Shown: positions 6,881-15,606 of the stretch, piece after piece | Numbering within the stretch: position 1 is the stretch's first letter | How the letters are laid out: the number at the start of each line of letters is the position of its first letter | Notes under the pieces: model-generated | What the model was told of the DNA's origin: nothing | What the model saw: the letters and a program-made list of their open reading frames with translations, nothing else | Database searches by the model: none | Made by a program: the position numbers and the translations under genes | IMG/VR virus record: IMGVR_UViG_3300029990_000016 | Span: 1 to 41,074 of that record | Reading direction: 5' to 3' (one strand) | DNA length: 41,074 bases | DNA from: a virus

Positions 6881-8409
6881 TCGAGAGAGATCCCCACAAT
6901 GAGGTTAATGACAGCTACGTGGAGGCGCTGACGCTGGTCCACAATGTTGTCTTCACCAGACTGAGTGATAAAGGTATCTTCCAGCAACTGAGCAGCTAAC
7001 GTGCAGTTAAGTGCACGCAAGAACAGAGGTACCAGACGAGAAGACATGATCACATCAGTCAGCGTGGCGCCGATTTCTTCTTCGGAGCTGATTGCGTCGC
7101 TGGTACCAACTTTCAGTGCAACCACTTGGTTGTAGCACTGCTCCAGCTCTGCGCCAAAGGTCGACGTCACCCAGGTCTTCAACAGAGTACCGCGATTACC
7201 ACGGATCTCGGCAGAACGCTCTGCGACCAGTTCATTGCTCGAGATGTATTCGACAATAGCGTCGATACCCATCTTCACAAAAACCTTGTAGCCGAGGCTC
7301 TGGAGCTTTTCGTGAACGTAGTTGTAGTACGCACCACACTCTGCCTGGAAGCGACCTGGATCGTTGATCACGTCATTGATAGTGGCGTTTCCACCACGCA
7401 GACGGTTCCAGTAGTAACCCAAGATTACTTCAGTAATCGAGTTGCCACCAGAGGTAACCTTTTCCAGGTAAGCATCGGTGTAGTAGACCGTCGCTTCAAC
7501 GTCGATCAGCATGACACCCGATTCGTGCTCTTCCTTGGATTCTAGCAAACGAGGAGGGCGAACCTCAGTCAACACCAGCTCACGCTCTTGGTATTGCTTG
7601 ATAACGCTGCGCAGCTTAATGATGTAACGAGTCAGACCCTTCCACAGGAAGTTTACGTACTCGCGATAATCAGACAGCTGACCTTGTTTGAGCCACGGCA
7701 CTGGAGCAGTAGAGCCGTACATGCGGGTCAGGATCACGTAGATCTTGAGCAGCAGCTCGGAGTTGGTGGATTTCAGCTGATTGAAGTTGAACACGTTGTT
7801 GTTGTTAACCAACATGCTTTTCAGTGAGTCCAGGTTACCGATCACTTCAGCTGCCGAACTGGCGGTGTGGTCACGATCGCGCAGAACTTCAACAATGTCT
7901 GGATACGTGCTGCCAACAAACTCAGTTACCTGATCGCTAGTTGGATAGTCGAAAGTCAACTTGCTCAACACGCTCAGATCAATTGCGTCGTAGCTGTAAC
8001 CGTCGTTCTCAAAGGAAGTAGGAAACAGGTCAGAAGAAAAGAACTGATCGTCCAACGAAGTAAACGACGGACCGAAGTAACGGCCGGCAATGCGACTCAG
8101 TTGGCTACGGTTATAAACAACCGCGATACGTTGGCTGAGCAGCGATGCAAACGGTTTACCGAAAGAACTGATGTTCTCCATGGACTCGGTAATGATCTCT
8201 GCCAGGCGGGTGCTAGAAGCGCCCATGTAGGCAGTGTGCTCATTATTGTCGCTGGTCGTAACGGCAACGATTTCTTTCCGGTAGTTATCCGAATAAGGAA
8301 CCATGCCAAACGACTCGCCGTTGAGCCCCTCGATAATGTCCGTTGGATGTACTTCGGGATTGGTAACCGCGATCAGCTCTGCCAGGGCAATGCTAGATGG
8401 ACGAATCAT
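6877..8409 (-). CDS. Probable virion structural protein (phiKZ gp177 position)
   Basis: A 510-aa protein without a known enzymatic motif. It is mixed alpha/beta, with a helical C-terminal third, a charged segment at about 285-310 (QYQERELVLTEVRPP and following) and no cysteine cluster or membrane segment. It overlaps the 58-aa gene upstream by 4 bp and the 243-aa gene downstream by 4 bp. Placed between RNAP/endolysin and the prohead protease, it is most simply a virion or head-assembly protein. I cannot align it to a named family from memory. Confidence 0.8.
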   Translation of the reverse strand: MIRPSSIALAELIAVTNPEVHPTDIIEGLNGESFGMVPYSDNYRKEIVAVTTSDNNEHTAYMGASSTRLAEIITESMENISSFGKPFASLLSQRIAVVYNRSQLSRIAGRYFGPSFTSLDDQFFSSDLFPTSFENDGYSYDAIDLSVLSKLTFDYPTSDQVTEFVGSTYPDIVEVLRDRDHTASSAAEVIGNLDSLKSMLVNNNNVFNFNQLKSTNSELLLKIYVILTRMYGSTAPVPWLKQGQLSDYREYVNFLWKGLTRYIIKLRSVIKQYQERELVLTEVRPPRLLESKEEHESGVMLIDVEATVYYTDAYLEKVTSGGNSITEVILGYYWNRLRGGNATINDVINDPGRFQAECGAYYNYVHEKLQSLGYKVFVKMGIDAIVEYISSNELVAERSAEIRGNRGTLLKTWVTSTFGAELEQCYNQVVALKVGTSDAISSEEEIGATLTDVIMSSRLVPLFLRALNCTLAAQLLEDTFITQSGEDNIVDQRQRLHVAVINLIVGISLE

Positions 8410-8582
8410 TGCTTAGCCCCTTTCTTGATACGGCGGATGACAGCCTTGCTGATTTGTTCGTCTTGAACAGACTCTTCCAGCGGGGCAATGTAGGTCAAAC
8501 CCAACTTAGCAATGGTGTTCTTCACCAGCTCAGTTGTGTTTGCGATGGTGATAACATCACCAATCAATTTATCTTTAGACAT
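8406..8582 (-). CDS. Small 58-aa protein
   Basis: A short gene starting MSKDKLIGDVITIANTTELV and ending RRIKKGAKQ; 58 aa, helical, with a strongly basic C-terminus (KAVIRRIKKGAKQ). Its ATG at 8582 lies 16 bp after the endolysin stop, preceded by GGGGAATGGTTC (GGGGAA about ten bases upstream). Its stop overlaps the start of the 510-aa gene (ATGA). The tight fit between two genes and the coupling argue that it is real despite its size. The role is unknown; it might be a chaperone-like or virion accessory protein. Confidence 0.75.
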   Translation of the reverse strand: MSKDKLIGDVITIANTTELVKNTIAKLGLTYIAPLEESVQDEQISKAVIRRIKKGAKQ

Positions 8583-8598
8583 GAACCATTCCCCTGGA

Positions 8599-9507
8599 TC
8601 AGTAGAGAGTGTTTACGCGAACACGGTTGGTAAGGCGCATACCTTCGTAATACTCCGAATACATCCGCTCGCAAATTTGACCAACGGTGATGACGCCGGT
8701 GTTAGCCGCATCAAAACCTTTATTCTGAACATAACCTTTAGCGTTCATGCGATCGGTGGAGTCACGACGGAAGATAACTTCGTTAGGACCTTTACCAACA
8801 GCAGCAGGATAGAAGATAGTCAGATAGAAATCTTCCAGACGACGGTAGACCTTACCGCGCTTCTCCCACATTTCGAAATACTTGAAGACCAGGTCCAATT
8901 GTTCCAACTGCGACATGGCCTTAATTTGATCAAGGGTAAGACCCAGGTCAGTGGCGGCATCTTTACCAAACTGAATCAGACCAAAGTACTGAGCACCACC
9001 TTGATTCTGAATGGTAGGGCTGAAAGTACCAGCCGACTCAAACTTCATGCAAGCCATCAGGTCAGAACCAGCACGGGCCCAGTAACCTTTCCTGCCAACC
9101 CAAGACTTAACTTTGGCCAGGAACTCAGCAGGCACCTTAGTGCTGTACGCCAGGTCATAACCGCGAATCTTGTTGTAAGCACGATAACTGTTAAACACTT
9201 TGAGCAGGCCAGCGTTGCTACCCTCACCCCAAACACCGTCAATGTCACCGGAGTAAAGGTTCAACAGTTTCAGGTTACGTTGGATAACCTTAATAGCTTC
9301 GCTACCATCATCCCAAGTAGCTGGGATGGGAAACGGAATGATCGGATGACGACCACCGTTAACACGTTGATTGTAATCAGTAAAAATGGCGGTGGCAGCA
9401 ACAACGCTACCTTTACCCCATTTGCCGTCAATTGATCCGGAGTAAAGGTCGCACTCTTGCGAGGCGACCTGAAAGTCCCGGATTGCATTAAGCAATCGGT
9501 AATCCAT
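8599..9507 (-). CDS. Modular endolysin: peptidoglycan-binding repeats plus lytic transglycosylase
   Basis: A 302-aa lysis enzyme that cuts peptidoglycan glycan strands. The N-terminal part carries two peptidoglycan-binding repeats, LYSGSIDGKWGKGS (21-34) and LYSGDIDGVWGEGS (84-97). The C-terminal part is an SLT-like domain with the catalytic Glu in CMKFESAGTFSPTIQ (Glu157) and the supporting GLIQFG motif (176-181). This N-binding/C-catalytic order is the one known for phiKZ gp144, EL gp188 and OBP gp279 (from memory) and is typical of jumbo Pseudomonas phages. No signal peptide is present, so export would need a holin. It sits in the RNAP operon, 3 bp after the beta gene, so it should be made late. 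Confidence 0.9.
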   Translation of the reverse strand: MDYRLLNAIRDFQVASQECDLYSGSIDGKWGKGSVVAATAIFTDYNQRVNGGRHPIIPFPIPATWDDGSEAIKVIQRNLKLLNLYSGDIDGVWGEGSNAGLLKVFNSYRAYNKIRGYDLAYSTKVPAEFLAKVKSWVGRKGYWARAGSDLMACMKFESAGTFSPTIQNQGGAQYFGLIQFGKDAATDLGLTLDQIKAMSQLEQLDLVFKYFEMWEKRGKVYRRLEDFYLTIFYPAAVGKGPNEVIFRRDSTDRMNAKGYVQNKGFDAANTGVITVGQICERMYSEYYEGMRLTNRVRVNTLY

Positions 9508-9510
9508 TGT

Positions 9511-12500
9511 TTATTTACCTCTGTAAATTCTTGCAGCCTGAAGAGAAACATCGGAAACCAGCTCACCGGTAACAGCCTCGTCACGCAAGCTGTTAACCAT
9601 CCGGTTGAGTACACCCTTAAAGCTCTTCTTGACATCCACCCGCTTACCGCTCTTGGTATAAATAGCTTTAGGCATCACATAACCAGTGGTTGCCTTCATC
9701 TGATTGCCAAGAACGTATTTGTCAGCCGTTGTACTTCCGTCCAACGTCTCGATGTAGATGGTGATTGCAACCAGTCCAGGCGGGATAACAGGTTTAGCTA
9801 CGTTAAGGTTACTGTTGACAGCCCCAGTTACTGGCTTCTTGCCTTCAGTTTCCATGAAACGTTTACGCTTCTTGTCACCATCCTTAACCAGTTTTGCAAT
9901 TGTCTCGGACATCTCCTCAAAAGGGGAGTTGTATTTGACATCAATGTCCACAATGGTGCCGTGGTTCTTAGAGCGAATTTGGCGAATGCCCAAACGGTTA
10001 ATTTCGTTGGAAAGATCCTGTACCTCAGACGTACCGCCAAAAGCGGCGCTGTCTTCGATTTCGCATAAAATCGCATCATAATCGACTTCGTCCCCAATCT
10101 TTACCCGCAAAGCAATCGAATGATTGGCCTGCATGGTAAATGGAACTGGGTTAAGGAACGGAGTGATGAAGATGGATGCAAGCTCACGCGACATTGCAAT
10201 GGAGTCTTCATACGTGTCTTGGTCTTCAACCATGGCAATACGAACCTGGTAACCTGTGAGCAAAACAACCTGCCCAGGGTTAAAAGGATCTCGCTTAAAC
10301 CACTGCTCATCCCAACCAATAACGTCACCCTTCTTGAATTTGTCACCAACTTTAAGATCGGTAACACGGGTATGCCTGTGGTATTCACCACTCGCTTCCC
10401 CAATAACAAATCCAAGAGGATACTTGTCGGTAGTGCCATCGGAATAAGTAACCAGCAACTGGTCTTTCTCAACACCCGTTACCTGGCCATGGTCATTGGC
10501 AACCTTGCTGTACAGTGTGGAGGTGCGGTGGGCCAATACAGAATCGTAGCCGGTACGCACGGTGCTCCACTCATAGTTGCTAGCACTAACTGCTTGCGAC
10601 CATTGCGTAGACACAAAGACTTGACGTTTAGAGTCATCCTTGGTAATAGAGGGTGACAGGTTACCAGTTACAGACATCAGCCCAGTGTAAGAAGGCTTAC
10701 CGAGCATGTCCATGTTGCCACGGTAGTCTGCAATTAGAGGGTCACTGGTAGTGTAGGTTACAAACCCTACCTTACCACTATCTTTGTTAGCCTCACTGAT
10801 CCGACCTTTGTAACTTGGAAGTTGAATACGAGCACGCTCTACAACAGTGATCTCGCTACGACCACCCGTACCACCAAAAGTGACCTCTTCCTGATCTTTA
10901 CATTGGTGAACCGGGTTTACTTCTTCAACCAAGTTTACCGACGTATCGGTAATGATCTTCATGGTAACCGCGTCAGGGTTAATCTCAAGCTTGTACTTGC
11001 GATCAGTCCCTTTGTTGTTGTACTTCCGCACTGCCTCACAGAACTCGCCATACAGGTGACCTGCAAAGCGCTCATAGCCGACAATACGTTGTTCTTCAAG
11101 CTCTACTTCGTTACGAGTCTGATCAGTCTCCAGCAGCTCTACAGCATCAAGCAGTAGGTAGTGCCAAGAATCGGCATACTTAAGACGACGCAAAGCTTCT
11201 TTGGTAATCGGATCAACAAACAGGTCGTAAGTGTTCTTCATCTCTTTGAAATGACGAGCCTTAACTTTAGGGTCAGCCATGAGCGGGCCCCAGACACCAT
11301 TGTTGTTCAAATCACTTTTGCTAAAGTTGCTGATGTTGCCAAGACCAACCAACCCACCAAAGATCATGGTGGCAAACTTTTCACGACGATCAAAGATCAA
11401 ATACTCATCGTTAAAGGTAATTGCGTATTCATCGCTTGCCAACTTAGGACGAGTCCCAGCTGGAACGCTACGAGTGGTGGCCTTAGTCACCTCAAGCAGT
11501 TTTGTGATACCAAAGTACCAACAAAGAACAACACCGATTGGAAACAGATAACCACTGATGTTAATGGATGCATATTCAAGAGGCGCCTTAGCCAACGTGA
11601 AACCCATTAACTCTTCAATAGTACCTACGTCCTCATCACCTTTAAAGATATTACCAAAGCTGTCGATAGTCAAAGGCTCTTTACCCTTAACACCGATCAG
11701 GAAACCATCTTTCTTCGTGAACTTGCTGAACTCAGGATGCTTCTCCAGTAATTCTGCCAATCGGAAGTCGAAGGTATAGTCTTTGGTTTTAATCCATTGG
11801 AAACGAGTAGCCAACGCACTGTAGATACGAGGGCTTGGATAGCTTTGATCAAACTGGCTACCACGGTTAAAAGTAAGGACCCCAGCTTCACCTTGTTTAA
11901 GAACCTGCTTACTCAGCCAGATCCCCAGGTCTTGGGCAACCTTCCGACTACGGGTAACCATAAAGCGGCTTGGGTAATAACTACTCAAAGCTACTTTAGC
12001 TCGACCAATCTTGCGAATTGGTTGCTCACGACGTTGCAGCTGCATGTGTGACTTAACACCGTCTACCGTAAAGGTAGCGTCATCCTGGACCGTAGGGAAC
12101 CGAATAACGTGAGTGGATTGATCACCATTGACAGGGTGGAATTGAACGCTAAGAACGTCATACTCACCTTCAACACTGGTAACCGTTTCCAACTTAAAGT
12201 TGTTAAGTGCAACACCGGCGTTTTGAATGTTAACCGCCATAGCTGCGATGTCTTTATGCAGGAACTTCTTGGCATAGGTCTGTTTAAGCACCTTAGCTTT
12301 TGACTGAAGCATGCTCTCGTCAAGGATGGTGATAAACTCACCGGTAATCAAACCATCAGCTTTAAGCTCTTTCAGTTCCTCTGGGGATACCTTCATGAAC
12401 TCTTCAAGCGTTTGGCCGTTACCCATTTCAATATGCTTGAACTGAGTACCTTTTCGCATAAAGAACTGCTGCTCTGCAACACTAAGGTTACCAGTGGTGC

Positions 12501-13962
12501 GTGCACGTTCTTCCAGAGCTAGCGCGATGCCGTCTTCTGGAGATGCAAATGGATCTTCCTTAACGGAGATTTCTGCAACAGAAGTTTCCTGTTCCAGGAG
12601 CTTGTCGTCTACTGCCGAGTTCCATTCCGAATCACTCTCAACAATATCTCGACTTCCCTCGTCTCCTTGCTCATCATCTGGTGCTTTATCGCGTACGATA
12701 TTTTTTGCGAGAGCAGCAAGAAGAGGATTGCCATGAGAATTATCATTGCCGCTCTCATCTTCGTTACTGACGTCGTCGTTAACCGTTCCTTCTTCTTGTC
12801 GGCTGCTTTCTTTTTCCTGGCGGCCTGTCTGTCCCTTAGCCAACGGGGTAGCTTGTGCTTCTCCATCTGAATCATCCTTGTCAGGGTTTTCCTTCTCTAC
12901 CTCAGTGATGCCACCCTTAGAGAGATTCATCAGCGCAAGATAAAACCGTTTAGCTGCGTTTAACCGTTTAGGGTGACCCAAACGACGACTCACAGTTTTC
13001 CTTTCGCTAGGTGCTTTTCCGGCAGCAACTAGCTTTTCGTTTTCTAGCGCATGAGCGATATCCGCTTCAGCTAACTTAGCCAGGAACTTTTTATCGTTCT
13101 CTTGGTCAAGCCACTCTTTAATAGTACCCATGTTGACAACCAGGCAGCGGCTATCAAACACAAAGATGACGTGCAACGTGCGCAATGCGTCATCGTCCAA
13201 CTTGTCAAACAAACTGTACTCGTAATCACCAAAAGCAAAAGCCATGAAATCAAGAAGCCAGTAACTACCCTCTGCCTTGTTCATGCGAACAGTTTGGTTG
13301 CTTGGCACAGGACGTTTAGTGCTTAGGTTAAAGTTGCTGATGTAATGATCATAGTCGATCATCAAATCGTTAAACCCAGGAAACTTGATAGGCAAGTCAA
13401 TGCGCATATACTGCATGCGCTGATTCATGCCAGGACGATTTACCTCAGTATTAATACCGTCCATCAAAGCGTTGAAATGGTTGTAATACTTTTCGTAATT
13501 AACAAAGATACTTGGACGTTGCACAAACATCCGGTCAAACATGCCGTAACTCTTAACAATCAAGTTACGCTCTTTGTTATAAACGGTCTGGATCTCTTTA
13601 GTCCAGTTATAGTTGAAATGAGAAGCGCGATATGCTTGGATCGCTTTACGCGGTTCAAAAGGAATTACCCGGCCACTGCCCATTACTGGATTGTAGTTAG
13701 GGACAAACTCCAGAAACACATCACCTTCAAAGTTACTTACAAATGCTTCGCTACGACTGGGACCTATCTCCAGAGGAGTATTAGGGAAATAGTGCAGCAG
13801 TGACATCCTTGGGAGAGTAATGTCACTAATCGACAAGAAGCGCGGGCTAACAAGCTCCTGCCGTTTACGCATCACGTACATGCGGTGGAACTGGGTATAC
13901 AAAAGCGCTAACGCCTCGTCACCAGTCACCGCATTAAGCGCGGGATTCGTAGTCAGGTTCAT
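9511..13962 (-). CDS. RNA polymerase beta-like subunit lacking its C-terminal clamp segment
   Basis: A 1483-aa subunit of a multisubunit phage RNA polymerase. Beta motifs occur in order. LSPSITKDDSKRQVFVSTQW (1102-1121) matches E. coli '[20 protein letters not shown]'. TGYDSVLAHRTST and HGQVTGV follow. YEDSIAMSREL (1251-1261) matches 'FEDSIVISERL'. ADKYVLGNQMKA holds the two catalytic-site lysines, Lys1415 and Lys1423, eight apart as in E. coli Lys1065/Lys1073. The protein ends about 60 residues later, so the last beta region is missing; it appears as a separate gene at 30022-30705. Residues about 355-490 are an acidic, Ser/Glu/Asp-rich disordered insertion. The start overlaps beta' by 4 bp (ATGA). 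It probably corresponds to the virion RNAP (phiKZ gp178 by position). Confidence 0.9.
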   Translation of the reverse strand: MNLTTNPALNAVTGDEALALLYTQFHRMYVMRKRQELVSPRFLSISDITLPRMSLLHYFPNTPLEIGPSRSEAFVSNFEGDVFLEFVPNYNPVMGSGRVIPFEPRKAIQAYRASHFNYNWTKEIQTVYNKERNLIVKSYGMFDRMFVQRPSIFVNYEKYYNHFNALMDGINTEVNRPGMNQRMQYMRIDLPIKFPGFNDLMIDYDHYISNFNLSTKRPVPSNQTVRMNKAEGSYWLLDFMAFAFGDYEYSLFDKLDDDALRTLHVIFVFDSRCLVVNMGTIKEWLDQENDKKFLAKLAEADIAHALENEKLVAAGKAPSERKTVSRRLGHPKRLNAAKRFYLALMNLSKGGITEVEKENPDKDDSDGEAQATPLAKGQTGRQEKESSRQEEGTVNDDVSNEDESGNDNSHGNPLLAALAKNIVRDKAPDDEQGDEGSRDIVESDSEWNSAVDDKLLEQETSVAEISVKEDPFASPEDGIALALEERARTTGNLSVAEQQFFMRKGTQFKHIEMGNGQTLEEFMKVSPEELKELKADGLITGEFITILDESMLQSKAKVLKQTYAKKFLHKDIAAMAVNIQNAGVALNNFKLETVTSVEGEYDVLSVQFHPVNGDQSTHVIRFPTVQDDATFTVDGVKSHMQLQRREQPIRKIGRAKVALSSYYPSRFMVTRSRKVAQDLGIWLSKQVLKQGEAGVLTFNRGSQFDQSYPSPRIYSALATRFQWIKTKDYTFDFRLAELLEKHPEFSKFTKKDGFLIGVKGKEPLTIDSFGNIFKGDEDVGTIEELMGFTLAKAPLEYASINISGYLFPIGVVLCWYFGITKLLEVTKATTRSVPAGTRPKLASDEYAITFNDEYLIFDRREKFATMIFGGLVGLGNISNFSKSDLNNNGVWGPLMADPKVKARHFKEMKNTYDLFVDPITKEALRRLKYADSWHYLLLDAVELLETDQTRNEVELEEQRIVGYERFAGHLYGEFCEAVRKYNNKGTDRKYKLEINPDAVTMKIITDTSVNLVEEVNPVHQCKDQEEVTFGGTGGRSEITVVERARIQLPSYKGRISEANKDSGKVGFVTYTTSDPLIADYRGNMDMLGKPSYTGLMSVTGNLSPSITKDDSKRQVFVSTQWSQAVSASNYEWSTVRTGYDSVLAHRTSTLYSKVANDHGQVTGVEKDQLLVTYSDGTTDKYPLGFVIGEASGEYHRHTRVTDLKVGDKFKKGDVIGWDEQWFKRDPFNPGQVVLLTGYQVRIAMVEDQDTYEDSIAMSRELASIFITPFLNPVPFTMQANHSIALRVKIGDEVDYDAILCEIEDSAAFGGTSEVQDLSNEINRLGIRQIRSKNHGTIVDIDVKYNSPFEEMSETIAKLVKDGDKKRKRFMETEGKKPVTGAVNSNLNVAKPVIPPGLVAITIYIETLDGSTTADKYVLGNQMKATTGYVMPKAIYTKSGKRVDVKKSFKGVLNRMVNSLRDEAVTGELVSDVSLQAARIYRGK

Positions 13963-15581
13963 TTATGATTCCTCATGCCGCTGGTAGCAGCCTTCAATAC
14001 AAACATCAATGGTTCGTTAACAGGGTCATACAGGAAATTCCCGTTACCACTGATGTAGTACTCACGTTTACCAAACAACTCTTTAGCCTGGTCTTTCGAG
14101 TCTTCTGCACAAAGAGAGTTGCTGTTCAAAGCATCGCCATCGTGGTCAGAGTCGAGACCTGCTTCACGGGTAGGGTCTACCGACATTGCGTCAAAGTAAT
14201 CAGGTTTGCCTTCCTTTACAGGATAACGTGGCAGATCGCCAATTACCTCTCCCGTTGTATCCAGGAGAACTCGACGTTTACTACCAACCGTGGTCAGCAG
14301 GTTTACCTTAGCCGGGAAGATAGAACCAATACCAATGATTGGATAACGAGTCTGTTGACTCATTTGATTCCTGATAGCTGCCTGACAAGACAAGTAGAAC
14401 AACTCCATGTATGTGATCGGAGTTACTTTCTTCTTATCACGACCTGCTGGCAAATCATTGATGTCACTAAGCACCATTACTTCTTTGCCATCATCGTAGA
14501 CAAGCGCCAGATAATGACCGCTAATAATGATTGGCTTGTTGCGTAAATTAACGTTAGAGAAACCGTTAAAAAGTTTACCAAGCCCGGTAGCCGTGGTCCA
14601 TTTGTCCACAGTAGCCGGAAGTACCTCGGTGTACTCGTATTCCAGGGTTTTGGTGTTAACCAGTTTAGCCACCTGGTTACCAGCAGTAAATATCCCTTCC
14701 AGATAAGTAGTGGTCATCGCGTGAACACAAACATACTGGAAGTTCAGCAGAGCCTGCATGAGACCCATATCGACACTGTTAGGATCTACACCATCATCTT
14801 CAAAGAGAAACTCTCTGGAGACCTTACGTGCGGTAATAACGTTACGTGTGCCAGATACCACACCACGAGTCGACATACGACGTTGGAGGATACCGCCTTT
14901 ACCGCCTTGAAGACCAAAGATGTAATGGTCGATCTCGTTAAAGGAGTTTTGGATACCCCAGCGTACAGCATCGTACAAAGGGTTCTCGGTGTCATCCTTG
15001 TTGGAGATACTAACCACCCGGGTACGGAACATCAACTTGCGGTAGTACTCGGTAATCTCTGGTTCGCTTGGTGCGCCGTTAGGCATGAACTGGATATCGC
15101 GAATACCGGCAGGTGGAACGATCACCTTAGTGGTCAAGGCAATCTCACGAAACATGTTAACTGCTTTAACCTTTTGTTTACGACGTTGTGAATCTGTGGT
15201 CGTAACAACCAAGTCAAGAAAGTGACTGATAAAGAAACTATAACCAGTTTGACCTTCCAAGATGTTGGATTTTATGAAATCTTTGGACTTTTCGTCCCAT
15301 ACCGCATATTCTGAACCTTTGAGAATTCCCAGATAGAGGGATTTGATTTGGCCCAGGGCCTTAAGGTATGTAGGGTTAAAGATTGGAAGTTTTACATCAA
15401 TATACGCTTCTGTCTTATCCCGTTCCTTTGTGCCCATCTTTCCGAAGATTTCCAGGGAGTAAAGCCCTTCTTCGTTAAGGTTCTGGGTCATACCCTCAAA
15501 AGCATCTGTAGACGTCACAGGTTTAAAGATCCCAGGGACGATTGTCCTGGGGTCTAATAACGTTATGTTAGTGGGTTTCAT
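13959..15581 (-). CDS. RNA polymerase beta' N-terminal-like subunit with catalytic DxDGD
   Basis: A 540-aa subunit carrying the RNA polymerase active-site aspartates: DSDHDGDALNS (residues 477-487), equivalent to NADFDGDQMAV, gives Asp479, Asp481 and Asp483 as Mg ligands. Near the N-terminus EGLYSLEIFG (38-47) matches the 'DGLFCARIFGP' block of beta'. The zinc-ribbon cysteines that follow in bacteria are absent. After the catalytic loop, NGNFLYDPVNEPLMFVLKA resembles '[21 protein letters not shown]', then the protein stops. The rest of beta' (bridge helix, trigger loop) must be encoded elsewhere and is not in this window. It is the first gene of the operon, divergent from the giant tail gene with 25 bp between; it corresponds to phiKZ gp180 by position. 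Confidence 0.9.
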   Translation of the reverse strand: MKPTNITLLDPRTIVPGIFKPVTSTDAFEGMTQNLNEEGLYSLEIFGKMGTKERDKTEAYIDVKLPIFNPTYLKALGQIKSLYLGILKGSEYAVWDEKSKDFIKSNILEGQTGYSFFISHFLDLVVTTTDSQRRKQKVKAVNMFREIALTTKVIVPPAGIRDIQFMPNGAPSEPEITEYYRKLMFRTRVVSISNKDDTENPLYDAVRWGIQNSFNEIDHYIFGLQGGKGGILQRRMSTRGVVSGTRNVITARKVSREFLFEDDGVDPNSVDMGLMQALLNFQYVCVHAMTTTYLEGIFTAGNQVAKLVNTKTLEYEYTEVLPATVDKWTTATGLGKLFNGFSNVNLRNKPIIISGHYLALVYDDGKEVMVLSDINDLPAGRDKKKVTPITYMELFYLSCQAAIRNQMSQQTRYPIIGIGSIFPAKVNLLTTVGSKRRVLLDTTGEVIGDLPRYPVKEGKPDYFDAMSVDPTREAGLDSDHDGDALNSNSLCAEDSKDQAKELFGKREYYISGNGNFLYDPVNEPLMFVLKAATSGMRNHK

Positions 15582-15606
15582 GTCTGAGACCTAATGGAGT
15601 TAAAGA

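Noticed and set aside
8512-9435. 307-aa plus-strand frame opposite the endolysin
   Set aside because: The minus frame has clear peptidoglycan-binding and SLT motifs; the plus frame has none.
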